Assembly: GCF_001418015.1 (NCBI RefSeq)
Contig: NZ_LIQG01000026.1
Location: 1,178,001 to 1,242,000 of the forward strand
Source: Lacinutrix mariniflava
GTDB taxonomy: Bacteria > Bacteroidota > Bacteroidia > Flavobacteriales > Flavobacteriaceae
Length of the DNA: 64,000 bases
Direction: 5' to 3'
Positions 16,110-24,284 of this stretch are shown here, piece after piece. The notes under the pieces are model-generated. The model was given only the letters and a program-made list of their open reading frames with translations, did not search any database and was not told the DNA's origin. Within the stretch, counting starts at the first letter, position 1. Each line of letters starts with the position of its first letter. The position numbers and the translations under genes are program-made.

Positions 16110-18608
16110 ATGAAAAAGATAGAGCACTACGTTCAAGGACAATGGACAACAGGTAAAGAAGAAGGAACACCAATTCTAGATGCGGTAACAGGTGAAGCAT
16201 TCGCTAGTATTGCAATCGAAGGTTTAGATGTTCCAGAAATTCTAAACTACGGAAGAACAAAAGGAGGAGAGAAACTTCGTAAAATGACTTTTCAAGAGCG
16301 AGGAAACATGCTTAAGAGTTTAGCCATGTATCTTACCAAAAGAAAAAATGCATTTTACGAATTAAGCTATAGAACCGGAGCAACCAAAGTAGATAGTTGG
16401 ATTGACATCGAAGGTGGTTTTGGTAATTTATTCGCTAATGCTTCATTACGTAAACTATTCCCAAATCAACCCTATCACGTAGAAGGAGATGCTATCGATT
16501 TGTCTCGTGGCGGACGCTTTATGGCGCATCACATTATGGTGCCTAAAAAAGGAGTTGCAGTACATATTAATGCATTCAATTTCCCGGTTTGGGGAATGTT
16601 AGAAAAATGTGCCGTAAACTGGATGGCTGGAGTGCCTGCTGTGGTTTTGCCAGCACCTTCAACATCATATTTAGCCGAAGCTGTAGCAAAAGAAATTATA
16701 GCATCTGGTATTTTACCAGAAGGCGCATTACAAATCATAAACGGAACCGTAAAAACAATTCTTGACACTGTGGAGTCTCAAGATGTTGTAACATTTACGG
16801 GTTCAGCAAAAGTAGGACGCTTATTAAAAGCGCATCCACAATTAATACAAGAATCTGTACCATTTACTATGGAAGCCGATTCTTTAAACGCTTCAATTTT
16901 AGGAGAAGACGCAGTTCCGGGAACACCAGAATTCGACTTGTTTATTAAAGAGGTTAGAAAAGAAATGACGGTTAAAGCAGGGCAAAAATGTACTGCAATA
17001 CGTAGAATAATTGTTCCGCAAAATTTAGTGGAAGATGTGCAAACGGCATTATCAAAAGCATTAGATAAGGTGACTATTGGAGATCCTAGATTAAAAGAAG
17101 TGAGAATGGGATCTTTAGTTAGTCATCAACAAGTGCAAGCGGTTAGAGATTCTGTAAATGATTTGTCTAAAGAAGCACAAATAGTTTACGGAAGTTTAGA
17201 TCAAATAAATACCATTGGAGCAGATGCTAAAAAAGGCGCTTTTATTAGTCCTATTTTATTACGCTCTGATCGTCCTTTTGAAAATACAATCATTCACGAA
17301 CGTGAAGCTTTCGGTCCAGTAAGTACAATAATGCCTTATAAAAACTTAGATGAAGCTATTTTGTTAGCGCAAATGGGTAAAGGGTCTTTAGTATCTTCAA
17401 TTGCTACCAACGACGATAGAATTGCTAAAGATTATGTTGTTAATGCTGCATCTCATCATGGACGTATTATGGTTGTGAATCGGGATATGGCTAAAGAAAG
17501 TACAGGTCATGGTTCACCTTTACCTTACTTGGTGCATGGAGGACCAGGACGAGCAGGTGGTGGAGAAGAAATGGGTGGAATGCGTGGCATAAAACATTAT
17601 TTGCAACGTACAGCTATTCAAGGTTCGCCAACTACAATTACGGAAATTACTGGTATTTATCAACAAAATGCAAAATATAAGGAAGCACCACAGCATCCAT
17701 TTAAATACCATTGGGAAGATATTCAACCAGGAATGTCACTAAAAACGCATAAGCGTACCTTCACAGATACAGATATTATCAACTTTGCGAATCTTACTTG
17801 GGATCATTTTTACGCGCATACAGATATTACATCGTTAGAAGGTAGTATTTTTGAGAAGCGAACTGCGCATGGGTATTTCATTATTTCTGCAGCGGCAGGA
17901 TTATTTGTATATCCAAATAAAGGACCTGTAGCTGCGAATTACGGATTAGAAGACTGTAGATTCTTGCGTCCATTATATCACAATGATACCGTTTATGTAC
18001 GATTAACGTGTAAGCAAAAAGTAGATAGAGATGTCGCTTCGGCAGAACATCCTAGCGGTATCGTAAAATGGTATGTGGAGGTTTTTGATGCGGAAGATGA
18101 ATTAGTTGCTATTGCTACTATTTTAACCATGGTGCAAAAGAAACAGGAAGCTTTCATTGAAATGACGGAAGATAAAATCACGGATTGTCTTTCCAAATTA
18201 AAAGAAGATTCAAAACCAAATTGGGGACTTTTAACGCCTCAGCATTTGATGGAGCATTTAGAACTTACATATAGAATTTGTTCTGGAGAGATTCAGGATT
18301 TTGAAATAGCTACACCAGAAAAAATATTAGAAAAAGTACATAACTCTTTATATAGTTATGATAAATTCCTAATGGGAACCGCTTTTCCAACATATAGAAA
18401 AAAGGAATTAGAAGATTTAGTACATTCCGATTTTGAAACAGCAAAAGTAAAGTTTATAGAAGCAAGAGAAGCTTATAAGTTGTTCTTTAAAGAAAATCCG
18501 GAAGCTAAATTGAAAAATATGGTTTTTGGCGAACTAAATAAATATGAATCGTATTTGTTAGAACGTAAACACTTGAACCACCACTTTGAGCAATTCGGAT
18601 TAATATAA
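16110..18608 (+). CDS. paaZ: PaaZ: oxepin-CoA hydrolase / semialdehyde dehydrogenase, with extra C-terminal domain
   Basis: 832 residues, about 150 longer than usual PaaZ. Residues 1-520 form the aldehyde dehydrogenase, with FTGSAKVGR, Glu255 (FTMEADSLN) and nucleophile Cys294 (KAGQKCTAIRR). Residues 530-680 form the MaoC-like hydratase that opens the oxepin ring, with Asp565 and His570 in WDHFYAH. Residues about 685-832 are an added domain resembling the DUF1569/DinB-like group: WGLLTPQHLMEHLELTYR (split at 706-723) and the end RKHLNHHFEQFG. Yields 3-oxo-5,6-dehydrosuberyl-CoA using NADP. Both main active sites look intact. Confidence 0.95.
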   Translation: MKKIEHYVQGQWTTGKEEGTPILDAVTGEAFASIAIEGLDVPEILNYGRTKGGEKLRKMTFQERGNMLKSLAMYLTKRKNAFYELSYRTGATKVDSWIDIEGGFGNLFANASLRKLFPNQPYHVEGDAIDLSRGGRFMAHHIMVPKKGVAVHINAFNFPVWGMLEKCAVNWMAGVPAVVLPAPSTSYLAEAVAKEIIASGILPEGALQIINGTVKTILDTVESQDVVTFTGSAKVGRLLKAHPQLIQESVPFTMEADSLNASILGEDAVPGTPEFDLFIKEVRKEMTVKAGQKCTAIRRIIVPQNLVEDVQTALSKALDKVTIGDPRLKEVRMGSLVSHQQVQAVRDSVNDLSKEAQIVYGSLDQINTIGADAKKGAFISPILLRSDRPFENTIIHEREAFGPVSTIMPYKNLDEAILLAQMGKGSLVSSIATNDDRIAKDYVVNAASHHGRIMVVNRDMAKESTGHGSPLPYLVHGGPGRAGGGEEMGGMRGIKHYLQRTAIQGSPTTITEITGIYQQNAKYKEAPQHPFKYHWEDIQPGMSLKTHKRTFTDTDIINFANLTWDHFYAHTDITSLEGSIFEKRTAHGYFIISAAAGLFVYPNKGPVAANYGLEDCRFLRPLYHNDTVYVRLTCKQKVDRDVASAEHPSGIVKWYVEVFDAEDELVAIATILTMVQKKQEAFIEMTEDKITDCLSKLKEDSKPNWGLLTPQHLMEHLELTYRICSGEIQDFEIATPEKILEKVHNSLYSYDKFLMGTAFPTYRKKELEDLVHSDFETAKVKFIEAREAYKLFFKENPEAKLKNMVFGELNKYESYLLERKHLNHHFEQFGLI

Positions 18609-18616
18609 ATGAAACT

Positions 18617-18681
18617 GTCATTCCGAACAAAGTGAAGGAATCTCATCAAAAGATTGCCTCGTCCTTCGTCCTCGCAATGAC
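18617..18681 (+). repeat. Family D dispersed repeat, copy 1
   Basis: Starts GTCATTCCGAACAAAGTGAA and ends CGTCCTTCGTCCTCGCAATG plus AC. A second copy with the same 3' half lies at 34578. Fills most of the paaZ-crotonase gap. Confidence 0.7.
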
Positions 18682-18698
18682 AAGAAATATAAAAAACC

Positions 18699-19451
18699 AT
18701 GAGTACACCATACGTTAAATTAGACATACAAAACGAAGTAGGATATATAGAATTCTTCCATCCTGCACATAACTCTCTGCCAGGAGATATTCTTGCGAAA
18801 TTAGCGCAAACAATAACAGATGCTGGAACTAATGACACTATAAAAGTGGTCGTTCTTAAAAGTGGAGGAGAAAGAACTTTTTGCGCAGGAGCAAGTTTCG
18901 AAGAGTTAATAAACATCAACGATGCTGCAACAGGAAAAGTGTTTTTCTCAGGATTCGCAAACGTAATTAACGCCATGCGTAAATGCCCGAAATTTATTAT
19001 CGGTCGTGTACAAGGTAAAACAGTTGGAGGAGGTGTTGGATTAGCAGCTGCAACCGATTATTGTATGGCATCAAAATTCGCAGCTATTAAGCTTAGTGAA
19101 TTAAATATTGGTATTGGACCATTTGTAGTTGGACCAGCAATCGAGCGCAAAATGGGTGTAAGCGCGATGTCGCAAATAGCGATTGATGCTAATACATTCT
19201 ATTCGCCAGAATTCGCAAAAGAAAAAGGATTATATACCCACGTTTTTGAAAGCACAGAAGCGCTAGATGTAGCTGTTAAAGAAACAGCAGAACATTTGTG
19301 TACCTACAATACTGAAGCTATGCTAGAAATGAAAAAAGTATTCTGGCAAGGCACAGACGATTGGGATGCGCTTTTAGCCGAACGCGCTCAAACTAGTGGT
19401 AGATTGGTGCTTTCAGATTTTACAAAAGAAAAACTAAAAGGATTTAAATAA
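18699..19451 (+). CDS. Crotonase-family enoyl-CoA hydratase/isomerase of the PAA cluster
   Basis: 250 residues. Crotonase blocks: ERTFCAGASFEEL (about 55-67) and FIIGRVQGKTVGGGVGLAAATDY (split as FIIGRVQGKTVGGG and VGLAAATDY, about 98-120). The cluster lacks a standard paaF, so this may hydrate 2,3-didehydroadipyl-CoA. However, the first catalytic Glu of classic hydratases (GGGCELA) is a Gly here (GGGVGLA), while the second is kept in LSELNIGIG, and the usual GAGG turn is FVVG. A role as isomerase or with an altered mechanism is equally possible, so I give no symbol. Confidence 0.82.
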   Translation: MSTPYVKLDIQNEVGYIEFFHPAHNSLPGDILAKLAQTITDAGTNDTIKVVVLKSGGERTFCAGASFEELININDAATGKVFFSGFANVINAMRKCPKFIIGRVQGKTVGGGVGLAAATDYCMASKFAAIKLSELNIGIGPFVVGPAIERKMGVSAMSQIAIDANTFYSPEFAKEKGLYTHVFESTEALDVAVKETAEHLCTYNTEAMLEMKKVFWQGTDDWDALLAERAQTSGRLVLSDFTKEKLKGFK

Positions 19452-19459
19452 AATTGAAT

Positions 19460-19750
19460 TTACTCTATGTAAATAATACTATGTTTTGGGATTGTAATTC
19501 CTTGTTTTAATACAACAAAATTAGAAGTTACAGCCCAAATAGTTGTGTTTACACTTATCAGTTTATTGGTGCTATCTATAAAATAAATCTTCACTTTAGT
19601 TTTTAATAAGTTGCCTAGTTGCGAGGCACGCTCTAAATAATGAGATCTTAATTTTCTCTTTTTAGCGCTACTTAAAGTTTCAGTTTTAGAAAATGATAAT
19701 TGAGGGATATCCTCTTTTTGTATAGTGTAAGATGATGTTGTGTGATTCAT
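19460..19750 (-). CDS. Small conserved hypothetical protein
   Basis: 96 residues, basic, no signal peptide or membrane segment. Recognisable pieces are QLSFSKTETLSSAKKRKLRS followed by HYLERASQLGN, then a beta-rich half VKIYFIDSTNKLISVNTTIW and IPKHSIIYIE. It resembles small proteins seen beside many flavobacterial genes, but I know no function. It is the only minus-strand gene inside the paa cluster and its stop lies 8 bp from the crotonase stop, so the two converge. Confidence 0.65.
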   Translation of the reverse strand: MNHTTSSYTIQKEDIPQLSFSKTETLSSAKKRKLRSHYLERASQLGNLLKTKVKIYFIDSTNKLISVNTTIWAVTSNFVVLKQGITIPKHSIIYIE

Positions 19751-19855
19751 AATTTGATATGTTTATTTGGGAGTAGTAGGTTTAAATATACAAAACCTTA
19801 CGTTTTTCTGTCATTTTTATGAGTATTTAACAGTTTAATAATTAGTAATAAAATT

Positions 19856-20452
19856 ATGGTTTACAGTTTTAAAGGTTATACGCCTGTCGTTCATGAAAGT
19901 AGTTTTGTACATCCATTAGCAGCAGTTACAGGAAATGTTATTATTGGTAAAAACTGTTATATTGGTCCGGGTGCTGCTATTCGCGGAGATTGGGGACAAA
20001 TTATTTTAGAAGATGGTGTAAACGTACAAGAAAACTGTACTGTACATATGTTTCCAGGTAAGTCGATTACGCTTAAAGAAAGTGCACACGTCGGTCATGG
20101 TGCTATTATTCATGGTGCGAATTTGGGTAGAAACTGTCTAATTGGAATGAACACAGTTATTATGGACGATGCCGAAATAGGAGATGAATCCATTGTTGGA
20201 GCAATGGCTTTTGTGAAAGCCGAAACTAAAATACCAAAACGAAGTCTAGTGGTTGGTAATCCTGCAAAAGTAATTAAGCAAGTAAGCGACGAGATGATTG
20301 CTTGGAAAACCAAAGGCACGCAATTGTACCAACAATTACCAGCAGATTGCCACGAGAGTTTAAAAGCTGTCGAGCCTTTAAGAGAGGTTCCAGAAAGCAT
20401 GATAATGCAAGAAGATGTTTATAAAACACTTCGCGATACATTTAAAAAATAA
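19856..20452 (+). CDS. paaY: PaaY-type left-handed beta-helix protein (gamma-CA-like thioesterase)
   Basis: 198 residues of hexapeptide repeats, the gamma-class carbonic anhydrase fold: VTGNVIIGKNCYIGPGAAIR, then ENCTVHMFP, HVGHGAIIHGA and NCLIGMNTVIMDDAEIG. His in HMFP and in HVGHGAIIHG are the three expected metal ligands. PaaY in E. coli removes CoA from ring-hydroxylated dead-end products; the C-terminal tail after residue 165 (KGTQLYQQLPADCHESL and on) is typical of PaaY rather than of true carbonic anhydrases. Last gene of the PAA block; stop is 2 bp from the convergent AraC gene. Confidence 0.9.
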   Translation: MVYSFKGYTPVVHESSFVHPLAAVTGNVIIGKNCYIGPGAAIRGDWGQIILEDGVNVQENCTVHMFPGKSITLKESAHVGHGAIIHGANLGRNCLIGMNTVIMDDAEIGDESIVGAMAFVKAETKIPKRSLVVGNPAKVIKQVSDEMIAWKTKGTQLYQQLPADCHESLKAVEPLREVPESMIMQEDVYKTLRDTFKK

Positions 20453-20454
20453 TT

Positions 20455-21348
20455 TTAAATGATTGATTTGTTATTGGAAAGCGCTTTCTTCTTGTAAGCC
20501 ATTGGAGATAATCCTTCAATTTTTTTAAATGATTTACAAAAATGTTCATAAGTATTAAATCCGCTTTGGTAAGCGACACTTTGTAAGCTATCGATACTCT
20601 TAATTATCTTTATAGAATACTTAATACGTTCTTTCATTATATAATTTACAGGTGTAATTCCGAAAGTGTCTTTAAAGCGATTAAAAAGTTTTGTTTTTCC
20701 AAATCCAGAAATAGCAACTAAGTCATCAATTGTGATTTTATTTCTTAAGTTGGTTTTAATGTAGCTAATTGTTTTTTCTATATTCTTATCTTTTATATTA
20801 TTCTTCACGTTTTTAATTAATAGTGCACCTGCTTCTGTTTGAAGTACTCGTAGTATTAGTTCTCTTAATATAGCATTATTAATAATACTATTTAATCCGG
20901 AGTTTCCTGCTTTTAAATATTTGTAAAAACGCTCAAAACTTTCAATAGTATTTGTGTCGTTAGAAATAAAATGAGAATGTTTTTCATTTAAAGTGTATTC
21001 AAAATTTGTTTTCCAATCTTCATTTTCCATTAATTCTAATACTAGGTTTTCAATAAATTTAGGATCTACATCTAGGACTAAACATTTAGTAGGATTGGAA
21101 AAACTAGCATTGCTAATCTCTACTGTTTGTACTATGTTCTTCTCGGGAATAAAAACCATTCCAGGAAAAAATTCAACCTTAATATTTTCAGATATAACTG
21201 TTTTGTGACCAGAAAGCATTATGGTAATCATGTATTTGTCGAAAGTAAAAAGAATGTCTTTGCAAGGAGAGTTTGTTTCATATATGGTTAAAAGACCATT
21301 GTTAAACTTGTATTCTGTGCTTCTTTCAATAAATATTTTTCTTTCCAT
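20455..21348 (-). CDS. AraC-family regulator of the amine/aldehyde module
   Basis: 297 residues. The N-terminal part has the layout of an AraC_N-type ligand domain (beta-rich, VFIPEKNIVQTVEI at about 69-82). The C-terminal AraC DNA-binding domain has both helix-turn-helix motifs: ITIDDLVAISGFGKTKLFNR (about 203-222) and SLQSVAYQSGFNTYEHFCKS (about 252-271), with the final FKKIEGLSPMAYKK. It is divergent from the aldehyde dehydrogenase gene over a 200-bp gap, so it most likely activates the module 21549-31117. The inducer is probably the amine or its aldehyde; this is inference. Confidence 0.87.
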   Translation of the reverse strand: MERKIFIERSTEYKFNNGLLTIYETNSPCKDILFTFDKYMITIMLSGHKTVISENIKVEFFPGMVFIPEKNIVQTVEISNASFSNPTKCLVLDVDPKFIENLVLELMENEDWKTNFEYTLNEKHSHFISNDTNTIESFERFYKYLKAGNSGLNSIINNAILRELILRVLQTEAGALLIKNVKNNIKDKNIEKTISYIKTNLRNKITIDDLVAISGFGKTKLFNRFKDTFGITPVNYIMKERIKYSIKIIKSIDSLQSVAYQSGFNTYEHFCKSFKKIEGLSPMAYKKKALSNNKSII

Positions 21349-21548
21349 CTCTTCGTTTTTGAATTATAGTTAATAAAAGCAACATATAATTCAAATATAT
21401 GTATTTTTTTTAGTTAAAATTTATTAAATGTGTTATAGTTTGATGATGACGTATAATAATTCATTTACAATAGGAATATCAATAGTAATTTGGTTGAAAG
21501 TTCATTTAAATCACGAAACAGTCAAATATTAATTTCTAAATCTTAATC

Positions 21549-22964
21549 ATGAAAACTTACAATACAATAATAGGAGGGAAGCAAATAATCCCAACAAATA
21601 CATTTGAAGTTAAAAATCCAGCAACAGAGGATCTTATTGGCTATGCTCCAATTTCTACAAAATTAGAAGTTGCGGAAGCTGTAGAGGCTGCAAAAAAAGC
21701 ACAACCAGCTTGGGCTGCAATGGCAGATGAAGAAAGGAAGGGGTATATTATGAAAATAGCAGAGGTTCTTACAGATAATACTGAAGAATTAGCGACGTGG
21801 ATTACAAAAGAACAAGGTAAACCGCTTGGAGGTCCAGGTTCTATGTTTGAGATGCAAGCTTGTGTAGGTTGGACTCAGGTTCCCGCGTCTTTAGACTTGC
21901 CAGTAGAAGTAGTTTTTGAAGATGACACAAGAAGAGATGAATTACATAGAAAACCTATTGGTGTTGTTGGGGCAATTGCACCATGGAACTGGCCTTTAAT
22001 GATTGCTATTTGGCAAATAATTCCGGCACTTAGAGTAGGGAACACTGTAGTTTTAAAGCCTTCTGAATATACAACAATAGGAACTTTAGAAATGGTAAGA
22101 ATGATTAATGAGGTGTTGCCTGCAGGAGTGTTAAATACCGTAAGTGGAACAGGCGAAATAGGTGCCGAACTAGTTGCTAATAAGGATGTAGGTAAAATAA
22201 TGTTTACGGGCTCTAATAGTACTGGTGAAAAAATTATAAAAGGATCAGCAGGGAATATGACGCGTTTAACTTTAGAGTTAGGTGGTAATGATGCAGCTAT
22301 TGTTATGGAAGATGTTAATCCAGAAGCTATTGCAGAAGGATTGTTTTGGGGAGCATTTTTAAATATGGGACAAACTTGTGCGTGTGCAAAGCGATTATAT
22401 GTACATGAGAGTAAATATGAAGCTGTTATTAGTGTGCTTAGTGATTTGGCAGAAAAAATGCCAATGGGAAATGGTATGGATGAAGGTGTTGTTTTAGGGC
22501 CTATTCAAAATAAAATGCAGTACGACAAAGTTGTAGATTTAGTAGAAGATGCAAAAGCAAATAATGCAAGAATAGTTTGTGGAGGAAAAGCTAAAGAAGG
22601 TAAAGGTTTTTTCTATCCTATTACAATCATTGCAGATGTAGAAGATGGCACAAGAATAGTAGATGAGGAGCAGTTTGGTCCTGTTCTACCCATAATAAAG
22701 TATTCTAATATAGAAGATGCTATAAAAAGTGCTAATAGATTGGAGGCTGGTTTAGGAGCTTCAGTTTGGTCTGCTAATGTAGAGGAGGCTAAAAAAGTAG
22801 CATCAAGAATTGAAGCTGGTACAATTTGGGTAAATCAACATGGAGCAGTACATCCAATGGTTCCATTTGGAGGTGTTAAAAGTTCTGGTTATGGAGTAGA
22901 GTTTGGAGTAGATGGTCTAAAGTCCGTTACACAATCACAAGTAATTAGTGTTAATAAAGCTTAA
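21549..22964 (+). CDS. Aldehyde dehydrogenase, candidate phenylacetaldehyde dehydrogenase
   Basis: 471 residues. NAD(P)-dependent oxidation of an aldehyde to an acid. Catalytic Asn in APWNWPL, cofactor loop FTGSNSTGEKI, Glu243 in LELGGNDAA and nucleophile Cys277 in MGQTCACAKR are all present. Context favours phenylacetaldehyde (amine oxidase and PaaK in the same run of genes), parallel to FeaB in E. coli, but the sequence alone does not fix the substrate. First gene after the AraC promoter region and 8 bp before paaK. Confidence 0.88.
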   Translation: MKTYNTIIGGKQIIPTNTFEVKNPATEDLIGYAPISTKLEVAEAVEAAKKAQPAWAAMADEERKGYIMKIAEVLTDNTEELATWITKEQGKPLGGPGSMFEMQACVGWTQVPASLDLPVEVVFEDDTRRDELHRKPIGVVGAIAPWNWPLMIAIWQIIPALRVGNTVVLKPSEYTTIGTLEMVRMINEVLPAGVLNTVSGTGEIGAELVANKDVGKIMFTGSNSTGEKIIKGSAGNMTRLTLELGGNDAAIVMEDVNPEAIAEGLFWGAFLNMGQTCACAKRLYVHESKYEAVISVLSDLAEKMPMGNGMDEGVVLGPIQNKMQYDKVVDLVEDAKANNARIVCGGKAKEGKGFFYPITIIADVEDGTRIVDEEQFGPVLPIIKYSNIEDAIKSANRLEAGLGASVWSANVEEAKKVASRIEAGTIWVNQHGAVHPMVPFGGVKSSGYGVEFGVDGLKSVTQSQVISVNKA

Positions 22965-22972
22965 TTTTTTAT

Positions 22973-24264
22973 ATGATTTACAATAAGGAAATAGAAACTT
23001 TACCATTAAAAGAACTTAGAGAATTACAAAACAAGCGTTTGGCAACTATGCTAAATCGCATTTATACTAAGGTTCCTTTTTATAAAAACAAGTTCGACGA
23101 ACTTGGTATTAATCCAGGTGATATTAAAGGTGTTCAGGATTTGCATTTATTGCCATTTACTAAAAAAACAGATTTAAGAGATAATTATCCTTTTGGTCTT
23201 TTTACATGTGATGTTACTAAGTTAAATAGAATTCACTGTTCTAGTGGTACTACAGGTAAACCAACTGTAGTCGGCTATACAAAAAATGATTTAGATGTTT
23301 TCGATGAGGTTATAGCAAGATCATTAGCATGTGCAGGTGCAACTCCAGAAATGCGTTTGCATAATGCATATGGTTATGGTTTGTTTACCGGAGGATTAGG
23401 TATGCATAGTGGAGCAACAAAATTAGGGATGACTGTTATTCCTGTTTCTGGAGGAATGACAGATAGGCAACTTCAGCTTTTAGAAGACTTTCAGTCGGAA
23501 GTTATTTGCTGTACACCTTCATATGCACAAACCATTGCAAACGAATGTGAGAAAAGAGGTATTGATACGTCTAGATTCAACTTAAAATATGCAATTCTTG
23601 GAGCAGAGCCATGGACAGATGCTATTAGAAAAGAGATAGAGCAAAAGCTAAATGTAAAGGCAACCAATATTTATGGTTTAAGTGAAATTATTGGTCCCGG
23701 TGTTTCTCAAGAAGATTTTGAAGAGCAAGGAACAGGAAGTTATATATGGGAAGATCATTTTTTTCCAGAAATAGTAGATAAAGATACTGGAGAGCCATTG
23801 CCTTATGGGGAAGAAGGTGTTTTGGTATTAACAACATTGACTAAAGAAGCTTTTCCTGTTTTAAGGTATTGGACTAATGATATTTGTAGCTTGTCTTACG
23901 ATCATAGTATAAAGCGTACGCATGTAAAAATGAGCCCAATAAAAGGAAGGTCAGACGATATGCTAATTATTAGAGGTGTTAATCTTTTTCATACACAGGT
24001 AGAAGATGTTATCACAAATATTAAAGAGTTATCTCCAAATTATCAGCTTATAGTTTCTAAACATAATGCTATGGATATCGTAGAGGTAAAAGTAGAAGTG
24101 GTAGATAATGCTTTGATAAATAATGAAGACTTAATAAAAAAGTTTTCAAAAAAATAAAAGATAATATAGGATTGTCTATGAAAATTAACCTTCAGCCTAT
24201 AGGAGCAATACCTAGAAGCGAGGGAGGTAAATTGAGTAGGATAGTAGATAATAGAAAAAAATAA
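22973..24264 (+). pseudogene. paaK: Phenylacetate-CoA ligase PaaK, split by a -1 frameshift at an A7 run
   Basis: Activates phenylacetate with ATP and CoA. The zero-frame part (22973-24157, 394 residues) holds the adenylation motif CSSGTTGKPTVVGY (about 89-102), YGLSEIIGPGV and the RYWTND block. It stops at a TAA directly after seven A bases (24148-24154). Reading on in the -1 frame from 24154 gives the missing C-terminal end, SMKINLQPIGAIPRSEGGKL and SRIVDNRKK, with a stop at 24262-24264 and a full length of about 430 residues, normal for PaaK. The lost part includes the catalytic-lysine loop. Options: inactive gene, sequencing error in the A run, or slippage that restores the enzyme. Confidence 0.85.
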
Positions 24265-24284
24265 TGTAAAAAAAAACAAAAAAT

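Noticed and set aside
18473-18976. Minus-strand frame of 167 codons over the paaZ end and crotonase start
   Set aside because: It spans two real genes and the family D repeat in antisense and shows no domain.
21361-21392. GAATTATA...TATAATTC inverted repeat between the AraC and aldehyde dehydrogenase genes
   Set aside because: Arms are pure AT plus one G/C pair in an AT-rich region, and AraC proteins usually bind direct repeats, so it is not better than chance.
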